Shown here: positions 1-8,245 of the stretch, in pieces
How positions within the stretch are numbered: the first letter of the stretch is position 1
Layout of the letters: the number at the start of each line of letters is the position of its first letter
Assembly: GCA_026002995.1 (NCBI GenBank)
Contig: BPGK01000001.1
Location: 620,001 to 684,000 of the forward strand
Direction of reading: 5' to 3'
Origin: Gaiellaceae bacterium
GTDB taxonomy: Bacteria > Actinomycetota > Thermoleophilia > Gaiellales > Gaiellaceae
Length of the DNA: 64,000 bases
The notes under the pieces: model-generated
The model's input: the letters and a program-made list of their open reading frames with translations, nothing else
What the model was told of the DNA's origin: nothing
Databases searched by the model: none
Position numbers and translations under genes: made by a program

Positions 1-25
1 CGTGCGGCCTCGGGAGCTTCGTGGT

Positions 26-265
26 TCACGCCGGCCTCCTCAGTGACGGCGGCACGTAGCCGAGCTTGCGGTACAGGGGGCAGTGGCCCAGCGCACCGGT
101 CACCACCAGGTCGAGCCCCGCCAGCACGAGGAGCACCTCGAGTACGACGGCGAGCACGCCGCCTGTGGAGGCGAGGAGCAGCAGGCCGGCGATCGCCGCA
201 CCGGCGCCGATCACGATGCGTCCCGCGCGCTCGATCGGGGTGATGTTGGTCTCGAGCCTCTTCAT
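26..265 (-). CDS. DUF2892 (YgaP-type) small membrane protein
   Basis: A 79-residue protein with a basic N-terminus (MKRLETNITPIERAGR) and two hydrophobic segments, ending in a motif TGALGHCPLY with one conserved cysteine. This is the layout of the DUF2892 membrane domain found in rhodanese YgaP and as stand-alone proteins. The ATG at 265 was chosen over an upstream in-frame start because AAGGAG lies 9 bases before it and the family begins here. A paralogue is at 12985-13224. A CstR/CsoR-like operator lies about 80 bp upstream, which fits sulfur or copper stress control. The molecular role is unknown. Confidence 0.85.
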   Translation of the reverse strand: MKRLETNITPIERAGRIVIGAGAAIAGLLLLASTGGVLAVVLEVLLVLAGLDLVVTGALGHCPLYRKLGYVPPSLRRPA

Positions 266-344
266 GTGGCTACTCCTTCCCTTGGGGGTCTTGCCACCGC
301 AAGCTTCCAGTCCGGCCGAGGCGCCGACATCGGTGGCACTCCGC

Positions 345-361
345 ATACCCCATAGGGGTAA
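345..361 (-). promoter_or_regulatory. CsoR/CstR-family-like operator
   Basis: The palindrome ATACCCC-ATA-GGGGTAA lies upstream of the DUF2892 gene. It matches the GC-rich core with A/T flanks typical of CsoR-family repressor sites (CsoR for Cu(I), CstR for sulfane sulfur). No CsoR-family gene is in the window. The rest of 266-436 holds no gene. Confidence 0.6.
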
Positions 362-436
362 TCCCTGACTCACTGAGCCGTTGGGCTCGCGGAAAGCGCG
401 AGCAATCCTGACGCCTGGGTGGCCTCGTGGGCGTCA

Positions 437-1126
437 TTAGCCGATGCGCCGGGAACTGCGCGGAGACGGTCTCTGCTCGGGCATGGCGGGCGGCACGGGC
501 TCGCGGAGCTGCGGCAGGAAGCGCGGCGTCTCGCGTGCGTACTGTTCCCACGCCCCGCCGAAGCGCTCGGCGACGTCCCGCTCCTCGCGAATCGCGAGGC
601 GGCGGTAGACGAGCAGCAGGATCGGGAACATGACGAGGGTGACGAAGGTCGGCCACTGCAGCAGGAAGCCGACCATGATCAGGACGAACCCCGCGTACTG
701 TGGATGGCGAAGCCGCGCGTACGGTCCGCTCACCGCGAGCTCACCCGCCTTCACCGCGGCGAGGAGCACCTTCCAGGCGGCCCAGATGAGCCAGAATCCG
801 CCGATGATGAAGGCGTAGCTCGCCAGGTGGAACGGGCTTACGTGCGGGTCGCCCCTCCAGCCGATGAGGTCGGTCCAGAGGTGACCTGCGTTGTGGCTCA
901 GGTCGACTCCGGGGACGAGCCCACCGAGCGGCCCGGTCAGCAGGTACACGGTGAGCGGGTAGCCGTACATCTCCGTGAAGAGGGCGACGACGAAGGCCGA
1001 GAAGCCGCCGAGTACGCGCCAGTCGCGGCTGGAACGCGGGTGGAAGAAGCTCACCGCGAAGGCGATGAAGAGGGCCGAGTTCACGACCACCAGGAACCAG
1101 AGCCCGTAGCCGTACTCGTCGCTCAT
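437..1126 (-). CDS. isoprenylcysteine carboxyl methyltransferase-like membrane protein
   Basis: A 229-residue membrane protein with about five hydrophobic segments. The C-terminal third carries the ICMT/PEMT signature: GPYARLRHPQYAGF, a hydrophobic stretch, then a segment ending RREERDVAERFGGAWEQYAR-type (RLAIREERDVAERFG). Such proteins use SAM to methylate lipids or membrane substrates; the substrate is not predictable here. The start overlaps the stop of the upstream ATPase gene by 4 bp (ATGA), and GGGAGG precedes it, so the two genes are probably cotranscribed. The last 25 residues are basic and proline-rich. Confidence 0.75.
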   Translation of the reverse strand: MSDEYGYGLWFLVVVNSALFIAFAVSFFHPRSSRDWRVLGGFSAFVVALFTEMYGYPLTVYLLTGPLGGLVPGVDLSHNAGHLWTDLIGWRGDPHVSPFHLASYAFIIGGFWLIWAAWKVLLAAVKAGELAVSGPYARLRHPQYAGFVLIMVGFLLQWPTFVTLVMFPILLLVYRRLAIREERDVAERFGGAWEQYARETPRFLPQLREPVPPAMPEQRPSPRSSRRIG

Positions 1127-2379
1127 CGCTCACCTCCCGAGCGCGCGAGCTCGACTACCTGCTCGACCGCGCGATGCAGGGGGTCCGGCAGCTCCTCGCG
1201 CTCCATGCTCGCGAACCGCCGCCACGCCCGCTCCGGCTTGTGGCTTCCGCCCCGGAGGCCGGTCACGCGCTCGAAATCCGGATCGAGCACGACGATCCGC
1301 TCGCCCGCGAGTGCCCCGATCGCCTCGTTCAGCGGATCGTCGCGCCGGTCGCGGTCGTGCAAGGCGACGAAGGGGACGCCTACGGCACGGCAGACGCGGG
1401 CGAAGAGGACGATGTTCGCCTTCCCGCCGCACTCGACGATCGAGACGCCCTCTCGGTCGTGGTCGTAACCACAGGCGGCGAAGGCGAACGGGAGGGCGAG
1501 TCGCTCCGTCTGCCCCTCGACGAGGAGCGCGGCTCGGGAGAGGAAGAGCTCGCCTCGCTGGGCGTCGAACTCCGTCAGCAGACGGAATTCCTCTCCCGCC
1601 GCCAGCGCCTCCGGCTGGATGACGCGGGAGCCGTGCTCGGTCATCCGGACGATCGCCAGCTCTTCGAGGCGGGAGACGTTCAGGAGGTTGGGCGAGTGGG
1701 TCGTGTAGAGAACCTGGTTGCCACCTTGGGCGAAGGTGCGCAGCAACCGGTAGAGGTAGCGCTGCGCCTGCGGGCGCAAGTAGAGCTCCGGCTCCTCGAC
1801 GAGGAGGACGAGTCCGCGGATCCCGAGGACGCAGCACTCCTCGATTCCGTCGACGAGCGACGCGGCGGGGAGCGTCCCGGACGACGGCGGCCTGCCGTTG
1901 CCCTGGTCGGCGAGCGCCTCGCGCATCAGTCCGAGCGCCTGCCCTGCGAGTGGGTTCTCAGGCTCGTCCGCGACGAGATTCGCGGCCCGCTCCGACGCCG
2001 GCAGGTAAAGGACCGGCGGTGGCTCGCCCGCGCGCGCGACGTCCCGGCCCGTCGCTTGGAAGGTGAGCTGCTGGCCCGTCTCGAGCATCGCCTCGATCGC
2101 GATCGGCCCAGCTGTCGCGAGTGTGCTGGCGTCGCTCGGAAGGACCATCGTGTTCTCGTCCAGGAGGACATGAACTGCTGCGAGAAGGTTGGACTTCCCC
2201 ACCTGCGCGTCGCCCACGAGTGCACAGAGCCGTCCGGGCGCGAAGCTCGCGTCGTCAACGCTGCGAAAGCCGCGCACCCGGAGGTGGACGAGGCTGCGTG
2301 AGCGACCGGATGCACGGCGGCGCCGGCCGTCTCCCGGAGCGGTGCCGGTCGGAGCCACGAGGTCAATGGTGTTCGGCAT
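1123..2379 (-). CDS. OLD-family-like ATPase/TOPRIM nuclease
   Basis: A 418-residue protein. Near residue 55 there is a Walker A, GDAQVGKSN, followed by an ABC/SMC-like ATPase. The Walker B region LLVEEPELYLRP and the switch LYTTHSPNLLN lie in the middle. The C-terminal half has a TOPRIM start LLVEGQTERLALP and ALHDRDRR. This order matches OLD-family (overcoming lysogenization defect) ATP-dependent nucleases, usually DNA repair or phage defence factors. It is short for the family and no partner such as GajB/UvrD is adjacent. The N-terminus overlaps the upstream gene by 17 bp. Family assignment is good; role is unknown. Confidence 0.75.
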   Translation of the reverse strand: MPNTIDLVAPTGTAPGDGRRRRASGRSRSLVHLRVRGFRSVDDASFAPGRLCALVGDAQVGKSNLLAAVHVLLDENTMVLPSDASTLATAGPIAIEAMLETGQQLTFQATGRDVARAGEPPPVLYLPASERAANLVADEPENPLAGQALGLMREALADQGNGRPPSSGTLPAASLVDGIEECCVLGIRGLVLLVEEPELYLRPQAQRYLYRLLRTFAQGGNQVLYTTHSPNLLNVSRLEELAIVRMTEHGSRVIQPEALAAGEEFRLLTEFDAQRGELFLSRAALLVEGQTERLALPFAFAACGYDHDREGVSIVECGGKANIVLFARVCRAVGVPFVALHDRDRRDDPLNEAIGALAGERIVVLDPDFERVTGLRGGSHKPERAWRRFASMEREELPDPLHRAVEQVVELARSGGER

Positions 2380-2731
2380 GACCGTCGTCCTCGATCCCCG
2401 GTTGGGCGGGAGCGTTCTCTCCGGAGATCGCCGGTCCGATCACGAAGGACGAGAGGGAGAAGGCGGCTGCGAACACCGCCAGCGCGATCGCCGGCGCCTT
2501 CCACGTCCGGAACCGGCGGTGGAGGCGGCGGAGGAACGGGATCGCGGCTACGAACCCGATGGCCGCGAAGAGGAGGCGTCCCGTCGCACCCGCCAGCAGC
2601 GCGGCGCCGGCAAGCGGGCCGACGTGGTGGAGGACGTGGGGGAGGAGGCCGATGAAGCCGCCCCAGACCGCGAGCACACCGCCCCACACGCGGCCCGCGA
2701 GCGAGGGGCGTTCCAGGGCGACGGTGGTCAT
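2363..2731 (-). CDS. membrane protein with His-rich C-terminus
   Basis: A 122-residue protein with three or four hydrophobic helices. Between helices 2 and 3 lies a basic loop (RRLHRRFRTWK), and it ends in a DDGHAEHH tail that could bind metal. I do not recognise a named family. The ATG at 2731 was preferred because the upstream extension has low hydrophobicity and shadow-like composition. It lies 49 bp after the small membrane gene at 2781-3023 and overlaps the OLD-like gene, so it probably belongs to the unit driven by the tandem-repeat promoter at 3051-3104. Confidence 0.65.
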   Translation of the reverse strand: MTTVALERPSLAGRVWGGVLAVWGGFIGLLPHVLHHVGPLAGAALLAGATGRLLFAAIGFVAAIPFLRRLHRRFRTWKAPAIALAVFAAAFSLSSFVIGPAISGENAPAQPGIEDDGHAEHH

Positions 2732-2780
2732 GCGTCGCCTCGCGTGAGAACATGCAGGAACAGGGGCATACCGACCTCCC

Positions 2781-3023
2781 TCAGCGCGTTGGATTGCGAT
2801 CGTTGCCGGACACACCCGTCAGAGCATCGGTCCGAACTACGGGTACGGGGTACGGGTTAGTCCGCGGGCTCGTTGCCTCTCGCGGCGAATCGGCGGTGAC
2901 CCTCAGCGCGACGTATATCGACGCTGCCGCCAGCGCCGCGAAGAAGACGACGAGCCCGACGCTGTAGGCCCACAGCCACGGAGTCATCTCGTGCGGGCCA
3001 AGTCCGATCATCGATGCGACCAT
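2781..3023 (-). CDS. small single-pass membrane protein
   Basis: An 80-residue protein with one clear transmembrane helix (WLWAYSVGLVVFFAALAAAS) and a polar C-terminal tail of about 40 residues. No family is recognised. The ATG at 3023 is preceded by AGAAGGAGA at good spacing and lies about 20 nt downstream of the predicted transcription start of the four-repeat promoter at 3051-3104. It is the first gene of a leftward unit that may include the membrane, OLD-like and methyltransferase genes. Confidence 0.7.
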   Translation of the reverse strand: MVASMIGLGPHEMTPWLWAYSVGLVVFFAALAAASIYVALRVTADSPREATSPRTNPYPVPVVRTDALTGVSGNDRNPTR

Positions 3024-3050
3024 CGCCGTCTCCTTCTGTTCGCCATCTGC

Positions 3051-3104
3051 ACTGTTGTGCGCCGCGCTGAAGATCCTGTGAAGCCGGTCTGCCGATCGTG
3101 TGAA
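3051..3104 (-). promoter_or_regulatory. promoter A: four-repeat 11-bp box plus -10
   Basis: Read leftward, half-sites TTCAC (3104-3100), GGCAG (3093-3089), TTCAC (3082-3078) and TTCAG (3071-3067) each start 11 bp apart. Ten bases after the last comes AACAGT (3056-3051), a NANNNT -10. It drives the gene at 2781-3023. This is one of the best matches to the shared motif. Confidence 0.8.
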
Positions 3105-3124
3105 GACGGCCTGCACCCGGCGTC

Positions 3125-3168
3125 TTCATCGAATCCGGCACGGACCCTTCACGCACGCGGGCGATTCT
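3125..3168 (+). promoter_or_regulatory. divergent repeat promoter for the 3173 gene
   Basis: TTCAT at 3125 and TTCAC at 3148 lie 23 bp apart (one more than two repeats), with CGGCA between them. Ten bases after TTCAC is GATTCT (3163-3168). A GTG start follows 4 bases later. It is a variant of the shared box, facing away from promoter A. Confidence 0.5.
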
Positions 3169-3172
3169 CGAA

Positions 3173-3456
3173 GTGCAGGAAAGGAGGCATCCGACGGCGA
3201 CACGTCTTCCGAGCGCGCGCCTGGGAAACGCGCTCGGCCTCTTCTTCGTGGTGCTCTTCGTGCTCTGCGTTGTCTGGAACGGGCTCTTCCACTGGCTGCC
3301 GATGTGCTCCGTATGGGAGCCCCTGCTCCCTGGTTCGACTGGCTGAGCTTCGGCGACTTCGTGCTCGGACTCGTCGAGGCCTTCCTCTACGGCTGGGTCG
3401 TGGCTGTCCTCACCCAGATCGGAACGAACACAGGCCAGCGGCCCCACCCACACTGA
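3173..3456 (+). pseudogene. small two-helix membrane protein, frameshifted
   Basis: The GTG-start frame (3173-3346) encodes a helix LGNALGLFFVVLFVLCVVWN and then stops. The next frame (ATG at 3313 to 3456) continues with FGDFVLGLVEAFLYGWVVAV and TQIGTNTGQ. Together they look like one protein of about 90 residues with two helices, resembling DUF5676-like membrane proteins. A one-base shift between about 3290 and 3340 would join them. It may be a sequencing indel, real decay, or two overlapping microproteins. A GAAAGGAGG lies inside the first codons, so the true start is uncertain. Confidence 0.45.
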
Positions 3457-3499
3457 GCAGGAGCGGCGCCGGCCCGAGCTTCGCGGGTTGGCGCCGCCC

Positions 3500-4201
3500 T
3501 CAGCCTCGCTCCCGAAGCTGCCTGCGGTGCCCCTCCTCGACGAGCGCGCAGATCTCGTCCGGGTCGTCGCTCGTCCGGAAGAGTTCGACGTCAGCGGGTC
3601 CCACCTTGCCCGTCTCGAGCAGTCGCTCATGCACCCAGTCGCGTAGGCCGCTCCAGTGCTCGACCCCGGCGAGCACGACTGGGAAGTGGCGGATCTTGCC
3701 CGTCTGGATCAGGGTCAGCGCCTCGAAGAGCTCGTCCAGCGTGCCGAAGCCGCCCGGGAAGACGACGAACGCCGAGGCGTAGCGGACGAACATGAGCTTA
3801 CGTGCGAAGAAGTAGTGAAACTCGAGCCCGAGCTCGACCCACTCATTCGTCCCCTGCTCGTGCGGCAGCTCGATGTTGAGGCCGACCGAGAGCGCGCCCG
3901 CCTCGCGCGCGCCGCGGTTCGCGGCGGCCATGATGCCGGGCCCGCCGCCGGACAGGATCGCGAACCCGGACTCGCCCAGCCGATGCGCCACCGTACGCGC
4001 GAGCTCGTACTCGGGGTACCCAGGCGGCGTGCGCGCCGATCCGAAGATCGAGACCGCCTTGCCGACATCGGCGAGCGCTTCGAATCCCGAGGCGAGCTCG
4101 GCCTGGATGCGCCGCAGGCGTGCGGGGTCCTGCTTGGGGAGGAGCGGGAGGCAACGGCAGAGGAGCTCCTCGTCGAGCGTCCGGGGACGAGCCGTGGTCA
4201 T
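3500..4201 (-). CDS. TIGR00730/LOG-family Rossmann-fold protein
   Basis: A 233-residue protein carrying both signatures of the LOG family (formerly called lysine decarboxylase): GGGPGIMAAANRGA near the middle and PGGFGTLDELFE about 65 residues later. LOG proteins hydrolyse nucleotide 5'-monophosphates, including cytokinin precursors, with the PGG-T-E motif in the active site. The ATG at 4201 overlaps the stop of the AarF gene by 4 bp, so it is translationally coupled to it. It closes the leftward housekeeping unit 8139-3500. The physiological substrate is not known. Confidence 0.88.
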   Translation of the reverse strand: MTTARPRTLDEELLCRCLPLLPKQDPARLRRIQAELASGFEALADVGKAVSIFGSARTPPGYPEYELARTVAHRLGESGFAILSGGGPGIMAAANRGAREAGALSVGLNIELPHEQGTNEWVELGLEFHYFFARKLMFVRYASAFVVFPGGFGTLDELFEALTLIQTGKIRHFPVVLAGVEHWSGLRDWVHERLLETGKVGPADVELFRTSDDPDEICALVEEGHRRQLRERG

Positions 4202-5763
4202 CGCCGTCGTGTTAGGAGACGGGCGACAAGCGCGCCTGCGAGGACGCCACCGGCCAGGCCGAGCCATCCGTGCGATGGGCGATGATCGGGAGGCTGGCGG
4301 GCGGGGGTGCTCCCGTCACGCAGCCGCTGCGCGAGCTCGGGCACGAGGTCGGGCAGGTCGAGGACCAGGTCGAAGTACTCGAAGCGGTTCTCGCGCCAGG
4401 CTTCCTCGAGCGCTTTCGGGTCGAGCAGGAGCGCCCGCCGGAGCTCCGGCAGGAGCGGGCGCGCGAGCTCGGCGAGACTGAGCCCGGGATCTATCACCGC
4501 GGCCGTGGACTCGAGGTTCACGAGAGAGCGCGCGAGGAGCAAGAGTTCCCGCGGGAAGACGACGCCGTAGCCCGCCCCGAGGGCCAGCTCGCGCAGGAGC
4601 AGCCGGGCGATCGAGTACTCCTCCGAGCGCGCCCCGAACCACTCCTCGACCGTCTCGCTCACCGCCGAGCGGAAGCCAGCCGGATCGGCGCCCGGGCGAA
4701 GGGTCGAGAGTCGGAGAAGCTGTTCGCCCACTGCCTCGTACTCGCCGGCGACGAGCGCCCAGAAGACGAAGCCCATCCGCCGCCGGGTACGCCGGTCGAG
4801 ACGGCCGAACATCCCGAAGTCGAGGAACGCGATCCTGTCGCCGGGAAGGAGGAGGACGTTGCCGGGATGGGGATCGGCATGGAAGAGCCCGTGCACGAAG
4901 ATCTGACGCAGCATCGCTCGCGCCCCCGCCCGAAGCAGGGCCTCGGGGTCGAGCCCCTGCTCGCGAAGTTGCTCGGCCGGAGCCGGCCGTTCCCCCTCGA
5001 GCAGCTCCATGGTCAGGACCCGCTGCGAGGTTCGCTCCCAGTCGACCGTGGGGACGACGACCTCCTCCTCACCTCCCATGAGCCCGCGGACGCGCTCCGC
5101 CGTGCGCGCCTCGCGGCGGAAGTCGAGCTCGCGTCGTGTGTACTCGGCAAACTCGGCGACGGCTGCGCTGGGGCGGAAGGCGAGCGCCTCGGGTCGGCGG
5201 CGCTCGAGCCGGCGGGCGAGGAAGGCGAGGAGCGCTAGGTCGCGCTCCACCTGCTCGCCGATGCCTGGACGCTGCACCTTGACTGCCACGGCCCGCCCGT
5301 CGGGGAGGAGCGCGTGGTGGACCTGGGAGAGCGACGCAGCCGCGAACGGCTCGCGCTCGAACTCCGTGAACAGCTGCGAGAGCGGTTTCCCCAGCTCCTC
5401 CTCGACGAGGCGCGCCGCCTGCTCGCCTGGGAACGGCGGCACGTCGTCGTGGAGCGAGCGCAGGGCCTCCGCGTACTCGAGCGGCACGTAGTCGGGGCGC
5501 AGGGCGAGCATCTGCCCGGCTTTGACGAAGGTCGGCCCCAGCCGCTCGAGGACGGCACGCATGCGGTCAGGCAGCGGGCGGTCCATTGCGACGTGGTGGG
5601 GGCACTGCTGCTTGGGCCGGAATGCGCACACGAACCGGCAGCGGGGGGAAACGCACGCCGAGAGGCCGAGCGCCTCCACGAGCCAGTGGAACTCGCTCGC
5701 GAAGAGGACGGTCGCGATCTCGGAGGCGCGGGCGAACTGGGCCCGCAGGCTGACGGTGGCCAT
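4198..5763 (-). CDS. AarF/UbiB/ABC1-family atypical kinase
   Basis: A 521-residue protein. The ABC1 domain starts near residue 70 with LGPTFVKAGQMLALRPDYVP, the KxGQ motif that replaces the P-loop in this family. Further on are PFAAASLSQVHHA (the AAAS-like motif), the lysine motif VAVKVQRPG, the catalytic HADPHPGN and the metal motif LDFGM. The C-terminus has a hydrophobic segment GWLGLAGGVLAGALVARLL that could anchor it in the membrane. UbiB-like proteins act in quinone or lipid metabolism. The odd N-terminus contains CVSPRCRFVCAF and could be a later start. Confidence 0.9.
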   Translation of the reverse strand: MATVSLRAQFARASEIATVLFASEFHWLVEALGLSACVSPRCRFVCAFRPKQQCPHHVAMDRPLPDRMRAVLERLGPTFVKAGQMLALRPDYVPLEYAEALRSLHDDVPPFPGEQAARLVEEELGKPLSQLFTEFEREPFAAASLSQVHHALLPDGRAVAVKVQRPGIGEQVERDLALLAFLARRLERRRPEALAFRPSAAVAEFAEYTRRELDFRREARTAERVRGLMGGEEEVVVPTVDWERTSQRVLTMELLEGERPAPAEQLREQGLDPEALLRAGARAMLRQIFVHGLFHADPHPGNVLLLPGDRIAFLDFGMFGRLDRRTRRRMGFVFWALVAGEYEAVGEQLLRLSTLRPGADPAGFRSAVSETVEEWFGARSEEYSIARLLLRELALGAGYGVVFPRELLLLARSLVNLESTAAVIDPGLSLAELARPLLPELRRALLLDPKALEEAWRENRFEYFDLVLDLPDLVPELAQRLRDGSTPARQPPDHRPSHGWLGLAGGVLAGALVARLLTRRR

Positions 5764-7067
5764 CAGGCTTCCTTCAGCGGGAGCGCGTGCGACGCGCCAC
5801 GCGCCAGTGGGAGCCCGTGCGAGCCGGGGGCGGCGGCGAGCACCTGGTGCACCGAGATCTCGCCACGCTCGAAACTCCGCGCGGCGCCCGTCATGTACAG
5901 GCGCCAGATCCGCTCGCGCTCCTCGCCGGCTTCGGCGACGGCCTCGTCGCGGCCGGCGGCGAGATTGGCGAGCCAGCGACGGAGGGTGAGCGCGTAGTGC
6001 TCTCGCAGGGACTCGACGTCGCGCACCTCGAGTCCGGCCCGCTCGAGCTCGCGGACGATGGTGTCGACGCTCTCGAGCTCCCCGTCCGGGAAGACGAAGC
6101 GCGCGACGAAGCTCTTGTCGTCCCAGGGCCGCGGCGAGGCTCGCGTGATCCCGTGGTTCAGGAGCAAGCCCCCCGGCCGGAGGAGCGAGCGCAGCGTGCG
6201 CGCGTACTCGCCGAGCTTCCCGGCGCCGACATGCTCGACCATGCCCACGCTCGCGATCTTGTCGTAGGGGCTGTCGTTGAGCTCGCGATAGTCGGCGACG
6301 CGGATCTCGCAGCGGTCAGCCAGGCCGGCGTCGGCGGCACGCTGGCGGGCGAGCTCCGCCTGCGGCTCGGACAGGGTGATCCCGACGGCGTGCACCCCGT
6401 AGCGCTCCGCCGCGTACAGGACGAGCGAGCCCCAACCGCAGCCCACGTCGAGGAAGCGCTCGCCGGGCTGCAGCATGAGCTTGTGGCAGACGACCTCGAG
6501 CTTGCGCTCCTGCGCCTCGTCGAGACCCTCGTCGGGGTCGGCGAAGTAGGCGCAGGAGTAGACCATTGTCGGGCCGAGAACGATCCTGAAGAAGGCGTTC
6601 GAGACGTCGTAGTGATGGCGAACGGCGGCGCGGTCGCGCCGGAGCGAGTGGCGCCGCCCGGATAGGCGCGCCTCCGACCTCGGCGGCTTGGGCGCGCGCA
6701 GATGGAGCGCGCCGAGCCTCCGCGCGACCGTGAGCGCGGCAAGCCTGTCGCGCGCGCCCAGCGCCAGGCCACGCATCGCCTCGCCTGTGCCGAGCGCCTC
6801 CTCGAGGTCGCCCTCGACGTCGAGCTCGCCCGCCACCCAGGCACGGCCGATGCCGACCTCGTTCGGTTCGCGCACGACCCGGGCGAGCGCCGCCGGGCTG
6901 CGAACCACGAGCGTCGCGACAGGCAGTTTGCCGCCGGGTGGCGGCAGCTCGCTCCCGTCCCAGAGGCGGATTGCGAAGGAGCGTGCCCCGCCGGTGCGCT
7001 CGTCGATCCGAACCGTGAGCGGCGCGAGGACGTCCGCGACGCTCCACCGGTCCGACCGCGTGCTCAC
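5763..7067 (-). CDS. cyclopropane-fatty-acyl-phospholipid synthase family methyltransferase
   Basis: A 434-residue protein of the CFAS/mycolic acid methyltransferase family. The N-terminal region positions the lipid. A central RAAVRHHYDVSNAFF motif is followed by the SAM-binding LDVGCGWGSLVLYAAERYG, then the family block KIASVGMVEHVGAGKLGEY. The active-site stretch MVYSCAYF is present. It methylates unsaturated acyl chains of phospholipids using SAM. Its stop shares a base with the AarF start (TGATG), and it lies 10 bp after the GAPDH gene, so it belongs to the same leftward unit. Confidence 0.9.
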   Translation of the reverse strand: MSTRSDRWSVADVLAPLTVRIDERTGGARSFAIRLWDGSELPPPGGKLPVATLVVRSPAALARVVREPNEVGIGRAWVAGELDVEGDLEEALGTGEAMRGLALGARDRLAALTVARRLGALHLRAPKPPRSEARLSGRRHSLRRDRAAVRHHYDVSNAFFRIVLGPTMVYSCAYFADPDEGLDEAQERKLEVVCHKLMLQPGERFLDVGCGWGSLVLYAAERYGVHAVGITLSEPQAELARQRAADAGLADRCEIRVADYRELNDSPYDKIASVGMVEHVGAGKLGEYARTLRSLLRPGGLLLNHGITRASPRPWDDKSFVARFVFPDGELESVDTIVRELERAGLEVRDVESLREHYALTLRRWLANLAAGRDEAVAEAGEERERIWRLYMTGAARSFERGEISVHQVLAAAPGSHGLPLARGASHALPLKEA

Positions 7068-7077
7068 GCCGGCAGCC

Positions 7078-8139
7078 CTACACCCGCTCGCCGGCGGTCG
7101 CGGCGACTGGGATCAGCTCCGTGCGGATTCCCAGCGTCTCGTCGGTCAGCGCGATCGAGCTCGCCGGATCGCGCTCGGCGGCGGTCACCGCGCGGATCGC
7201 GTCGACGTTCTCGGGAGTCACGATCGCCTCGTTGTGCACCTGGTAGGTGAGGAAGATCTCCCGTCCCGAGACGGCGAGCGAGTCCTCCCAGACCGCGACC
7301 TCCCACAGATCGCCCCGCGGGCGGCCGAGATCGCGGACGATCTCGATCACCGAGTTCGGCGCCTCCACGCCCTCGCCCGCCCGGACGAGGACGATGCGCG
7401 GGGCTGCTCGCAGGGCTGCGAAGACTTCCTCCTCGGTCGTCTCCCGCGGCGCCTCCACGACTGCGAAGTGCACGTGCGAGAGGTTGAAGGGGCCCGCGGC
7501 CGCGATCGTGACGAGGTCGAGGTCGGGGAGCACGGTGCGCGCGTCGGGCCCCTGGTGGGAGGGGACCTTCGGCTCGGGCAGGAGCGTGTTGACGAGGCCG
7601 CCGAGATGCGACTCCCACGGGTCGGTGCCCCGCCGGATCAGCACCGCGCGCGCCCGCTCGAGGAGCCCCTCCGAGCGCAGGGCGCCGAGCACGCGCACGA
7701 GTCCGGTCGTGTTGCAGGAGACGACGCGGACGAAGTCCCGGCCGAGCGCCTCGGCGTAGTTCGCCTGGGCCACGAACGAGACCCCCGCGAGCTCGTGTTT
7801 CTCGCCGCCCTGGAAGATCGCCTTCACGCCCGCCGCCTCGTAGGCTGGCTTGTTGGCGGCGCCGACGCGCTTCGGCGTCGCGTCCACCACGACGTCCGAC
7901 GCGGCGAGCAGGGCGCCGAGGTCGCCCGCGGGCTCCAGCCCCGCCTCACGCATCGCGGCGGCTGCCTCGGCCGTCGAGCCGAAGAGCCGGTAGCCGCGCT
8001 CGAGGGCGAGCCGCACGCGGTAGTCGGTCGCCACGTCGGCGACGCCGACGAGCTCCATGTCGGGTTGCAGCGCGACGGCGTCCGCGACGCGCTTGCCGAT
8101 GACGCCGTACCCGTTGACGGCAACCCTAACCGGGGTCAT
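7078..8139 (-). CDS. type II (archaeal-type) glyceraldehyde-3-phosphate dehydrogenase
   Basis: A 353-residue protein starting with the nucleotide-binding VRVAVNGYGVIGKRVADAV. The catalytic cysteine lies in SCNTTGL near residue 140, followed by RRGTDPWESHLGG, all hallmarks of the type II phosphorylating GAPDH of Archaea and some bacteria rather than the GapA type. It interconverts glyceraldehyde-3-phosphate and 1,3-bisphosphoglycerate, usually with dual NAD/NADP use. AAGGGAG precedes the ATG. It leads the unit with the lipid methyltransferase, AarF and LOG genes. Confidence 0.9.
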   Translation of the reverse strand: MTPVRVAVNGYGVIGKRVADAVALQPDMELVGVADVATDYRVRLALERGYRLFGSTAEAAAAMREAGLEPAGDLGALLAASDVVVDATPKRVGAANKPAYEAAGVKAIFQGGEKHELAGVSFVAQANYAEALGRDFVRVVSCNTTGLVRVLGALRSEGLLERARAVLIRRGTDPWESHLGGLVNTLLPEPKVPSHQGPDARTVLPDLDLVTIAAAGPFNLSHVHFAVVEAPRETTEEEVFAALRAAPRIVLVRAGEGVEAPNSVIEIVRDLGRPRGDLWEVAVWEDSLAVSGREIFLTYQVHNEAIVTPENVDAIRAVTAAERDPASSIALTDETLGIRTELIPVAATAGERV

Positions 8140-8245
8140 GTCTCGCTCCCTTCTTCATCGCTGTCTCCTCCAGCATCGCGCGGTCTTGCTCAACGAGCCA
8201 CGACGAGTGCCCGGGCGATTCCGCCGCGGCGGCGCATGACCCGCC

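Noticed and set aside
1174-2301. Long plus-strand frames opposite the OLD-like ATPase
   Set aside because: They are antisense shadows of a GC-rich coding region: low-complexity Arg/Glu composition and no domain.
1123-2379. The OLD-like gene as part of a Gabija system
   Set aside because: Gabija needs an adjacent UvrD-like helicase; the neighbours are small membrane proteins and a methyltransferase.
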